Assembly: GCA_021796315.1 (NCBI GenBank)
Contig: JAJYOH010000076.1
Coordinates: 1 to 15,623 of the forward strand
Direction: 5' to 3'
Length of the DNA: 15,623 bases
Source of the DNA: Chloroflexota bacterium
Lineage (GTDB): Bacteria; Chloroflexota; Anaerolineae; Anaerolineales; Villigracilaceae
Every line of letters begins with the position of its first letter. Positions within the stretch are counted from its first letter, which is position 1. The notes beneath the pieces are model-generated. The model was not told where the DNA came from, made no database searches, and was given only the letters and a program-made list of their open reading frames with translations. Below are positions 7,324 to 13,823 of this stretch, one piece after another. The position numbers and the translations under genes were made by a program.

Positions 7324-7443
7324 GCCGTGATTCTGTACACGGATTGAACGGATGCCACAGAATCTCACGGAAAAGCCTTTTAAAAAATCCGCGTTGATCT
7401 GCGTTCGTCCGTGTAATCCGTGTTCAAAAGGTTTAATCACGGC
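7324..7443. repeat. 120-bp inverted-repeat element upstream of the GntR remnant
   Basis: The ends are a perfect 9-bp inverted repeat, GCCGTGATT (7324-7332) and AATCACGGC (7435-7443). Inside are shorter repeated words of the type ACACGGATT, ACGGA and ATCCGCGTT, for example ATCCGCGTTGATCTGCG at 7387-7403 and GTCCGTGTAATCCGTGTTC at 7408-7426. These are typical of a non-coding repeat family very common in environmental bacteria. The same words occur in the element at 9568-9661. It has no coding content of its own. Confidence 0.75.
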
Positions 7444-7489
7444 GATTCCCAATGAGCCGTAAATATTGCAATCCGATCTGTCAGGCATG

Positions 7490-7509
7490 GTGGTATGATG
7501 CCAGACCAC
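7490..7509. promoter_or_regulatory. Palindromic operator, GntR-type
   Basis: The site is GTGGT-N10-ACCAC, with inner matches TGGTnTGnnnnCAnACCA. TGGT...ACCA palindromes are typical binding sites of FadR-subfamily GntR regulators. It lies directly downstream of a promoter pointing to the GntR remnant, the standard arrangement for autorepression. It is probably the old operator of that regulator. Confidence 0.5.
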
Positions 7510-7537
7510 ATTGTGTCACTACAAATACGGTTGTCAA
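7510..7537 (-). promoter_or_regulatory. Promoter upstream of the GntR remnant
   Basis: On the minus strand a perfect -35 box TTGACA (7532-7537) is followed after 16 bases by CACAAT (7510-7515, 4 of 6 matches to TATAAT). It begins only 10 bases after the purB stop codon. The -35 also forms part of a GGTTG...CAACC palindrome (7529-7552) that overlaps the end of purB. The operator at 7490-7509 would cover the transcription start. Confidence 0.5.
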
Positions 7538-7546
7538 TATATATAA

Positions 7547-8944
7547 TCAACCTCCCTGCCTCTCCGCAACTGAGAACATAGCAGCCCCCTCAATTACATG
7601 ATCAACTAATCGGATGGCAAGACCGATATAGGATTCCGGCGAGAGACTGCGCAGACGGATGCGTGTTTCATCATTCACATCAATCGCTTCAACCCACGAC
7701 TTGTAATCGGCTTCCGTTAAGATGCGGCCTCGCGTCTGATGCTTGAGCGACTCGTACGCGTCGGCGCGGCCGACCGCGCGCAGAATGGTCTGCGCCCCCT
7801 CGCTGACAACTTCCCAATGAGCATCCAGATCGGCTTTGAGTTTTTGTTCGTCAGCGGCGATGCGTTCCATGCCACGGACTAAATTAAGCCAGGCAAGTAA
7901 TGTGTGCCCAACTGCGACTCCAAAAGTGCGGCGGACTGTAGAATCGGACAGGTCACGCTGCAAGCGCGAGACGGATAATTTTTGACTGTAATGAGTCAAA
8001 AGTGAATTTGCCACGCCAAGATTACCTTCCGCATTTTCAAAGTCAATCGGGTTGACCTTTTGCGGCATGGTCGAAGAACCGACCTCCCCCTCCACGACCG
8101 CCTGTTTGAGATAGCCCTCGCTGATATAGCGCCAGATGTCTTGCGAAAAATCAATCAAAATCGAATTGACCATTCGCAAAGAATCAAAGTAGCGCAACCA
8201 ATTATCGTAGGGCAAAATTTGGGTGGTAGCAAAATTTGGAACGAGGTTATAGCTTTGAATAAACTCTGCGCTGAAGGCAAGCCAATCCACCTGCGGAGAT
8301 GCAGCCTGCAAAGCGTTGAAGTTGCCGACAGCGCCTGTCAGCTTGGCTTCAAAGCGATGGGACGATATTTCGTCGCGGGATTTTTTCAGGCGTTCCAGAT
8401 AAACAGCAAATTCCTTGCCAAGTGTGGTCGGGACAGCGGGCTGTCCGTGCGTGCGCGCCAACATGGGCAGCGCGCGGTAGGATTTTGCAAATTCCAAAAT
8501 TTGACCAAGCAGGTTATCAAGGGCAGGGAGTAAAACTGTATCACGCGAATCTCGCAGAGAGATCGCCTGCGCGATGTTATTCACATCTTCGGATGTAAGC
8601 CCAAAATGAAGCCAGGAAAGCAGATCATTGAGCGAAGCGTTTTCTAATTTCTCACGCAAAAAATATTCGATGGCCTTGACATCATGACGAGTCGCACGTT
8701 CAAAGGCGCGGATGGATTCTGCATCGGCAGTGGAGAAATTCGTTTTGATCGAATCAAGTTGAGCGGATTCGGAATCGGTCAAAGGGCGGATCAAACCGGT
8801 TTTGGAAAGAGCAGGCAAAAAGTCCAGCTCGAGGCGGGCACGGTCACGCAGAAAAGCGAACTCGGAGAAGTAGTCGCGCAAGGGCACAGTCGCGTCTGCG
8901 TAGCGTCCATCCAATGGAGAAAGAAGGTGAAGGGGATCAGTCAT
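7547..8944 (-). CDS. purB: Adenylosuccinate lyase
   Basis: This 465-residue enzyme of the fumarase/aspartase superfamily removes fumarate from SAICAR (to AICAR) and from adenylosuccinate (to AMP). It belongs to the E. coli-type branch: the N-terminus reads LLSPLDGRY (7-15), with TSED (117-120), RTHGQP (164-169, H166 as general acid) and the signature loop GSSTMPQKVNPIDFEN (289-304), where S290/S291 include the catalytic serine. E. coli PurB has MPHKVNP; Gln replaces His here. The start codon follows the stop codon of the IMP cyclohydrolase gene with no gap (TAAATG), so translation is likely coupled. It is the last pur gene of the cluster. Confidence 0.97.
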   Translation of the reverse strand: MTDPLHLLSPLDGRYADATVPLRDYFSEFAFLRDRARLELDFLPALSKTGLIRPLTDSESAQLDSIKTNFSTADAESIRAFERATRHDVKAIEYFLREKLENASLNDLLSWLHFGLTSEDVNNIAQAISLRDSRDTVLLPALDNLLGQILEFAKSYRALPMLARTHGQPAVPTTLGKEFAVYLERLKKSRDEISSHRFEAKLTGAVGNFNALQAASPQVDWLAFSAEFIQSYNLVPNFATTQILPYDNWLRYFDSLRMVNSILIDFSQDIWRYISEGYLKQAVVEGEVGSSTMPQKVNPIDFENAEGNLGVANSLLTHYSQKLSVSRLQRDLSDSTVRRTFGVAVGHTLLAWLNLVRGMERIAADEQKLKADLDAHWEVVSEGAQTILRAVGRADAYESLKHQTRGRILTEADYKSWVEAIDVNDETRIRLRSLSPESYIGLAIRLVDHVIEGAAMFSVAERQGG

Positions 8945-9514
8945 TTAGCTATCCAAATATTTCGAGATGAGCGTGTCATAACTGGCGGTGGATTTGAAAC
9001 CTTTGACCGCCATTTTTTTTCTGGCATCAAATGGAACTTCGCCGCGCTGAAGCATGGACAACACTTCGTCATAATCAGCGGGATCGCAAACAAGTGTAAC
9101 GCGTTCATGATTTTTGGCGGCAGCGCGGATGAGCGTGACACCGCCGATGTCGATGTTCTCGATTGCATCGGCGCAGGCGGCATTTGGTTTGGAAATCGTT
9201 TCTTCAAACGGATAAAGATTAACAACAACAAGATCGATGTAATCCCAACCGAGGCTGAGGAGTTCATTGTGATCAGAATCAGTTGGACGCGCGAGCAACC
9301 CACCGTGAATGGCGGGATGCAATGTTTTGACTCGTCCGCCGAGAATTTCCGGGGACTTGGTGTAATCGGCAACTTCGGTGACAGCGATATTATTCTCGCG
9401 CAAAAGTTTGGCGGTGCCGCCTGAGGCGAGCAAAGTCCAACCGAGGGCAGCAAGACCTTTAGCGAAATCGATAAGGCCGGTTTTATTGTGAACAGAGAGA
9501 ATGGCTGTGGGCAT
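8945..9514 (-). CDS. purH: IMP cyclohydrolase, stand-alone N-terminal PurH domain
   Basis: This 189-residue protein equals only the MGS-fold cyclohydrolase domain of PurH (human ATIC residues 1 to about 198). It closes FAICAR to IMP, the last step. Motifs are LLASGGTAK (28-36), PEILGGRVKTLHPAIHGG (55-72), VVNLYPFE (97-104) and ENIDIGGVTLIRAAAKNH (119-136). R61, K63, T64, D122 and K134 correspond to human R64, K66, T67, D125 and K137. It ends cleanly at the domain boundary (KYLDS, stop), with no transformylase sequence downstream. The start has an AAAGGA site 7 bases upstream. The transformylase half is a separate gene two positions upstream, with purN between. Single-domain forms have been called PurJ in archaeal literature. 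Fused to purB by TAAATG adjacency. Confidence 0.95.
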   Translation of the reverse strand: MPTAILSVHNKTGLIDFAKGLAALGWTLLASGGTAKLLRENNIAVTEVADYTKSPEILGGRVKTLHPAIHGGLLARPTDSDHNELLSLGWDYIDLVVVNLYPFEETISKPNAACADAIENIDIGGVTLIRAAAKNHERVTLVCDPADYDEVLSMLQRGEVPFDARKKMAVKGFKSTASYDTLISKYLDS

Positions 9515-9533
9515 GTAAAATCCTTTATATTTT

Positions 9534-9696
9534 TCTAACCACCTGACACTTTAAAAAATTGCCAGGAATAGAACACAGATTTTGCGGATGATGCAGATTC
9601 GCGCGGTTTCCTTTGAAAAAATCAGCGAAAATCCGTTAAATTTGCGTTATCCGCGTTCTATTTTTTTAGCAGACATCAATCTGTCAGGTGGCTAGA
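9534..9696. repeat. Nested inverted-repeat element between purN and the cyclohydrolase gene
   Basis: The outer arms TCTAACCACCTGACA (9534-9548) and TGTCAGGTGGCTAGA (9682-9696) pair at 14 of 15 positions. A nested pair, ATAGAACACAGAT (9568-9580) and ATCCGCGTTCTAT (9649-9661), matches at 11 of 13. The inner part shares words such as AAAATCCG and ATCCGCGTTCTA with the repeat at 7324-7443. The right arm overlaps the last codons and lies just before the stop of purN. It fills the 161-bp gap inside the pur operon and could form a large RNA hairpin. Confidence 0.75.
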
Positions 9697-10284
9697 TATT
9701 TTTATAATAACTTCTTTGAGCGTTTTCACCAATAGCTTATGTTCTGTTCGATGAACACGCTCTTCAAGCGATTCCAAACTATCGTCTGCGAAGATGGGAA
9801 CGATCTCAGTCGCAAGTACGGGGCCATTGTCCACGCCTTCATCGGGGACAAGATGCACCATGACGCCTGTGTGTTTTATCTCGCCGCGTTGATATGCTTC
9901 ATAAGCGCGTTCGATGGCATGTGTGCCGGGGAAAGTATCAGGCAGGGCCGGATGTAAATTGATGACGCGATTTGGAAACGATGAAAGAAAGGACGAAGAA
10001 AGAATCCGCATCCAACCCGCGAGGACAATGTAATCAGGTTGTTTTGTGGTCACAAGATGGGCGAGTCGTGCATCGTACTCATTGCGGGATTCGTTTTCGA
10101 GTTTGAGAAAGCAAATAGATTCAACTCCAGCATTGCGCGCACGGGTCAATCCAAAGGCTTCGGCTTTGTTGCTGATCACGGATACAACAGTCGCATCAAG
10201 TTCGCCGGCTGTGCAAGCATCGAGAATGGCTTGCAAGTTGGAACCGTTGCCGGAGATGAGGACGACAAAGCGAGAAAAAGGCAT
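9676..10284 (-). CDS. purN: Phosphoribosylglycinamide formyltransferase
   Basis: This 202-residue enzyme transfers the formyl group of 10-formyltetrahydrofolate to GAR, the third step. The phosphate-binding start VLISGNGSNLQAIL (8-21) is intact. Catalytic residues are N109 and H111 (INLHPALPDTFPGTHAI, 108-124) and D148 (VPDEGVDNGPV), matching E. coli N106, H108 and D144; H138 is also present. Length fits the family (about 190-215). The last residues, SHLTD, are encoded by the arm of an inverted repeat. No Shine-Dalgarno sequence is visible because the upstream 37 bases are a heptamer repeat tract, so translation may depend on coupling to the transformylase gene. It sits between the two separated PurH halves, next to the other folate-dependent enzyme. 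Confidence 0.96.
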   Translation of the reverse strand: MPFSRFVVLISGNGSNLQAILDACTAGELDATVVSVISNKAEAFGLTRARNAGVESICFLKLENESRNEYDARLAHLVTTKQPDYIVLAGWMRILSSSFLSSFPNRVINLHPALPDTFPGTHAIERAYEAYQRGEIKHTGVMVHLVPDEGVDNGPVLATEIVPIFADDSLESLEERVHRTEHKLLVKTLKEVIIKISSHLTD

Positions 10285-10326
10285 AGTGATCAGTTATCAG
10301 TGAACAGTGATTGGTTATCGGTTAAT
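10285..10326. repeat. Six-unit heptamer tandem repeat between the transformylase gene and purN
   Basis: Six consecutive 7-base units can be read on the plus strand: AGTGATC, AGTTATC, AGTGAAC, AGTGATT, GGTTATC, GGTTAAT. They share the pattern RGTKAWY. The array starts directly after the purN initiator codon and its last unit overlaps the TAA stop of the transformylase gene (10322-10324), filling the gap completely. CAGTTATCAGTGA-type heptamer tracts are known as intergenic repeats in cyanobacteria and other bacteria. Confidence 0.8.
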
Positions 10327-11497
10327 GATGGAAGAGGCGCACGCCAGAGAAGACCATTGCCGTGCCATATTCATCGCAGGCCGCGATCACATCTTCGTCG
10401 CGGTTGGAGCCGCCCGGTTGCAGGACATATTTCACGCCGCTTCTGACCGCGCGATCAATCGAATCGCGGAACGGAAAGAAAGCATCGGAGCCAAGCGTAA
10501 TATCAGACATGCCATCCAACCACTCGCGTCTTTCCTCGACTGTGAGCTGGCGCGGCGATTCTGCGAACACATTCTTCCAGTTGGCTTTTTCCGCTTCGGT
10601 GACATCGGGTTGTAAAAATTGATCAATGGCATTGTCTCGGTCAGGACGTTTAATATCAGGCTTGAAGGGCAAACTCAAAACGGTCGGGTGCTGGCGCAAT
10701 CTCCACAGATCTGCTTTGGTGCCTGCAAGGCGGACACAATGCACACGCGATTGTTGTCCCGCCCCCACGCCGATAACCTGTCCATCCGCCGCATAGCAAA
10801 CCGAATTGGATTGTGTGTACTTGAGCGTGATCCACGCGATCAGCATGTCGCGGACAGCGCCCTCAGGTAAGGTTTTATTTTGGGTAACGATGCTGGCAAA
10901 GTCCGCGCGGGTAACGAGGCGATCATGGCGACGCTGTTCAAACGTCACGCCGAAGATGTCGCGTGTTTCGAGCGCAGGCGGCTCATAGGCAGGGTCCATT
11001 TGGACGACAGCATATTTGCCTTGCTTTTTCTTTTTGAGAATATCCAACGCTTCCGGCTCATAAGCAGGCGCGATGACCCCATCCGAGACTTCGCGGCTGA
11101 TCAGTTTTGCCGTGGACACATCAACAATTTCAGAGAGAGCGATCCAATCGCCGAAGGAAGACATGCGGTCCACGCCGCGGGCGCGCGCGTAGGCAGTTGC
11201 AAGCGGCGAGAGTTCGAGATCGTCCACGAAATAGATTTTCCTGAGCACATCCGAAAGTGGAGTTGCAACTGCCACGCCCGATGGGCTGACATGTTTAAAC
11301 GAAGCCGCGGCCGGCAAGTTGACGGCAGACTTCAACTCGCGGACAAGCTGCCACGAGTTCAACGCATCCAGCAAATTGATATATCCGGGTGAACCGTTGA
11401 GAACAGTGATCGGCAAATCTGCGCCTGATTTCATGAAGACGCGCGCAGGCGCCTGTTGAGGGTTGGTTCCGTAGCGAAGAGGGAGAGAAGATGACAT
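10322..11497 (-). CDS. purH: AICAR transformylase, stand-alone C-terminal PurH domain
   Basis: This 391-residue protein equals the formyltransferase domain of PurH only (human ATIC from about residue 199 to the end). It converts AICAR plus 10-formyl-THF to FAICAR. It opens with LRYGTNPQQAP (7-17). K68-H69 in SFKHVSPSG correspond to human K266-H267. Further blocks are RMSSFGDWIALS (111-122), YTQSNSVCYA (227-236), GVGAGQQSRVHC (243-254), GSDAFFPFRDSIDRA (336-350) and the C-terminal RLFHH. Residues about 262-330 (ADLWRLRQHP..., NAIDQF..., WKNVFAE...) match a segment of human ATIC that E. coli PurH lacks, so this is the long form. An AAAAGGAAA site precedes the ATG. The gap to the purD-purM gene is 57 bp. 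Stand-alone forms have been called PurV. Confidence 0.95.
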   Translation of the reverse strand: MSSSLPLRYGTNPQQAPARVFMKSGADLPITVLNGSPGYINLLDALNSWQLVRELKSAVNLPAAASFKHVSPSGVAVATPLSDVLRKIYFVDDLELSPLATAYARARGVDRMSSFGDWIALSEIVDVSTAKLISREVSDGVIAPAYEPEALDILKKKKQGKYAVVQMDPAYEPPALETRDIFGVTFEQRRHDRLVTRADFASIVTQNKTLPEGAVRDMLIAWITLKYTQSNSVCYAADGQVIGVGAGQQSRVHCVRLAGTKADLWRLRQHPTVLSLPFKPDIKRPDRDNAIDQFLQPDVTEAEKANWKNVFAESPRQLTVEERREWLDGMSDITLGSDAFFPFRDSIDRAVRSGVKYVLQPGGSNRDEDVIAACDEYGTAMVFSGVRLFHH

Positions 11498-11554
11498 AAA
11501 TAATTTCCTTTTATCGGATTTTGGTCAACGGACTTTAAAACGGACAAAAACGGA

Positions 11555-13816
11555 TTAGGTTACCAAACGGGCTTTCTTTTCGCCTGCAACGAGTTCGCCG
11601 ATGATAAATGTTGGTTCGGAAATAAGTTTCTGGACTTCGGCGGCTTTCGTTTTATCTGCAACGACAATCATGCCGATGCCCATGTTGAAGACGCGGTACA
11701 TTTCGTCGGTGGCGATATGCCCTTCGGACTGGATCCGCTTCCAGAGCGGCGGAGGCGTCCACGTGTCGAGGCGGATGACAGCATCCAGATCATCCGGCAA
11801 AACGCGCGGAATGTTTTCGATAAATCCACCGCCGGTTAAATGAGCCAAGGCTTTGACCTGGTCAAGAACATTTAAAATCAAATTTAAATAAGACCTGTGC
11901 GGAGCAAGAAGCGCATCTGAGAGCGGAATGCCAAGTTCGGGGAAAATTGTATCGAGCGGAGTGTTTGAAAATATTTTTCGAATGAGCGAATAACCATTCG
12001 TGTGCGGACCGGATGACGTCAGACCGATGAGCACATCACCTGCCTTTAGATTTTTACGCGGCAGAATATTATCGCGCTCAACCGCGCCGACAATTGTTCC
12101 GGCCACGTCAAATTCATTGGGTTGATACACTCCCGGCATTTCAGCGGTCTCGCCGCCGAGCAATGCCATACCTGCATCTTTGCACGCCTCAGCCATGCCA
12201 GTGACAACTTCCGCCGTCACTTCGGGAGTCAGTTTGGACGTGGCGAAATAGTCCATAAAAAATAACGGACGCGCGCCCTGCACGAGAATGTCATTGATGC
12301 AATGATTGACGATATCATGGCCGATGCCGCGATAAAGACCAACAGATGCCGCAAGTTTAACCTTCGTGCCGACTCCATCTGTGGATGCAACGAGAACAGG
12401 TTTATCGAATGTCTTCAAAAACGATACATCGAACAATCCGCCGAAGGAACCGATGCCCGCCAGAACAGCCGACGTGTAAGTTGAACGAACGGCATCTTTC
12501 ATTAATTCAACAGCGCGATTGCCTGCGTCAATGTCGACTCCCGAATCTGCGTACGTTGTTTGCAAAGCACGATGAGCAATATCTTTGCGGTATTGCATTC
12601 CATCGAATGAAATTTTATTTACATTTGCATACACCTGCTTGACCGCAGATTCGATTCCATCAGCCCAGGCTGTCAATCCAAATACACGTCCGCCCGCGGT
12701 GACCACCTGATCGTCATCCATCTTTGTCCCCGCATGAAAACAAACCATGTTTGCGGGAAGAGATTCAAATTTTACGAGTTTCCCCGTTTCCGCTTTTTCA
12801 GGATAACCTTTGCTTGCCAACACCACACAAACTGACGCGCCAGTTTTCCAACGAATATTTAAATGCTCAAGCGTGCCATTTACACAAGCTTCGGCAACAT
12901 CGAGCAGATCCGTTTCGAGCAATGGAAGCACGGCTTGAGTCTCCGGGTCGCCGAAGCGGCAATTAAATTCCAAAACGCGGAACCCGCTCGAAGTCAGGAT
13001 AAGACCCGCATATAAAACGCCGACGAACGGAGTTCCTTCATCGCGCAATCCGTTAATGGCTGGCTTCAAAATTGTTTCAACTGCCTGGTTCATTAAATCT
13101 GTGGTGAAGATCGGGGCGGGAGCATACGCGCCCATGCCGCCCGTGTTGGGACCATGGTCGCCATCCAGCAAACGTTTGTGATCCTGCGCCGGAAGCATTG
13201 GGATGATCGTCTTCCCGTCTGTAAAAGCCATCAACGAAACTTCCTGTCCACTCAGGCACTCCTCAATAATGACTTCACTTCCAGCCTCGCCAAATGTTTT
13301 TGCAATCAGAATCGATTCAAGAGTCGCTTTGGCTTCATCATATGTCTCTGGCAAGACCACGCCTTTTCCTGCCGCCAATCCTGAGACCTTGATCACGATT
13401 GGATAACTCACTTTATCAAGATGTGCGATGGCATCTGCGACTCTATTGAATGTAGCGTACCGCGCGGTTGGGATGTTGTGCCGCATCATGAAGTTCTTTG
13501 CAAAAACTTTCGACGCTTCGATCTGCGCCGCAGCCTGACTCGGCCCAAAACAACGGATGCCCTCCGCCGATAACGAATCTGCCAAACCGCCAGCCAACGG
13601 ATTCTCCGGGCCAACGAGAACAAGATCGATCTGTCTGTCTTTGCAAAATCGGATGACATCCGAATGACGATTTGCATCCAACACAATATTTTCGCCGCAA
13701 GTCGCCGTCCCAGCATTTCCCGGAGCGATAAAAAGTTTGGTCAAGCGCGGTGATTGCGAGACTTTCCATGCCATCGCATGTTCACGCCCGCCCGAACCGA
13801 TGATCAAAACATCCAT
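11555..13816 (-). CDS. purD-purM: Fused GAR synthetase (PurD) - AIR synthetase (PurM)
   Basis: One uninterrupted 753-residue frame carries two complete enzymes. Residues 1 to about 418 are PurD (ATP-grasp; phosphoribosylamine + glycine to GAR): IIGSGGREHA (5-14), APGNAGT (31-37), IKVSGLAAGKGV (142-153), GPNTGGMGAYAP (222-233), FNCRFGDPETQ (284-294), ending YRKDIAHRAL. Residues from about 421 are PurM (FGAM to AIR): TTYADSGVDID (420-430), STDGVGTKVKLA (478-489), GHDIVNHCINDI (499-510), GGETAEMPG (554-562), SSGPHTNGYSL (601-611), LTGGGFIENIPR (660-671). The linker is only a few residues and no start codon with a ribosome site is seen at the junction. Fungi make the same two-enzyme fusion (ADE5,7) and animals the GART fusion; most bacteria keep the genes apart. 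The ATG has TAGGA 5 bases upstream and lies 7 bases after purF. Confidence 0.96.
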   Translation of the reverse strand: MDVLIIGSGGREHAMAWKVSQSPRLTKLFIAPGNAGTATCGENIVLDANRHSDVIRFCKDRQIDLVLVGPENPLAGGLADSLSAEGIRCFGPSQAAAQIEASKVFAKNFMMRHNIPTARYATFNRVADAIAHLDKVSYPIVIKVSGLAAGKGVVLPETYDEAKATLESILIAKTFGEAGSEVIIEECLSGQEVSLMAFTDGKTIIPMLPAQDHKRLLDGDHGPNTGGMGAYAPAPIFTTDLMNQAVETILKPAINGLRDEGTPFVGVLYAGLILTSSGFRVLEFNCRFGDPETQAVLPLLETDLLDVAEACVNGTLEHLNIRWKTGASVCVVLASKGYPEKAETGKLVKFESLPANMVCFHAGTKMDDDQVVTAGGRVFGLTAWADGIESAVKQVYANVNKISFDGMQYRKDIAHRALQTTYADSGVDIDAGNRAVELMKDAVRSTYTSAVLAGIGSFGGLFDVSFLKTFDKPVLVASTDGVGTKVKLAASVGLYRGIGHDIVNHCINDILVQGARPLFFMDYFATSKLTPEVTAEVVTGMAEACKDAGMALLGGETAEMPGVYQPNEFDVAGTIVGAVERDNILPRKNLKAGDVLIGLTSSGPHTNGYSLIRKIFSNTPLDTIFPELGIPLSDALLAPHRSYLNLILNVLDQVKALAHLTGGGFIENIPRVLPDDLDAVIRLDTWTPPPLWKRIQSEGHIATDEMYRVFNMGIGMIVVADKTKAAEVQKLISEPTFIIGELVAGEKKARLVT

Positions 13817-13823
13817 GATATTC

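Noticed and set aside
7309..7509. Functional small protein from the 108-codon minus-strand frame starting at 7509
   Set aside because: Most of it translates the inverted-repeat element, and only its end resembles the GntR N-terminus. It is better read as promoter, repeat and pseudogene.
10285..10326. CRISPR array or phase-variable coding repeat
   Set aside because: Units are 7 bases without spacers and lie between genes, so neither description fits.
8945..11497. purH broken by a frameshift or assembly error
   Set aside because: The two halves are in reversed order, carry their own starts and stops at domain borders, and are separated by an intact purN.
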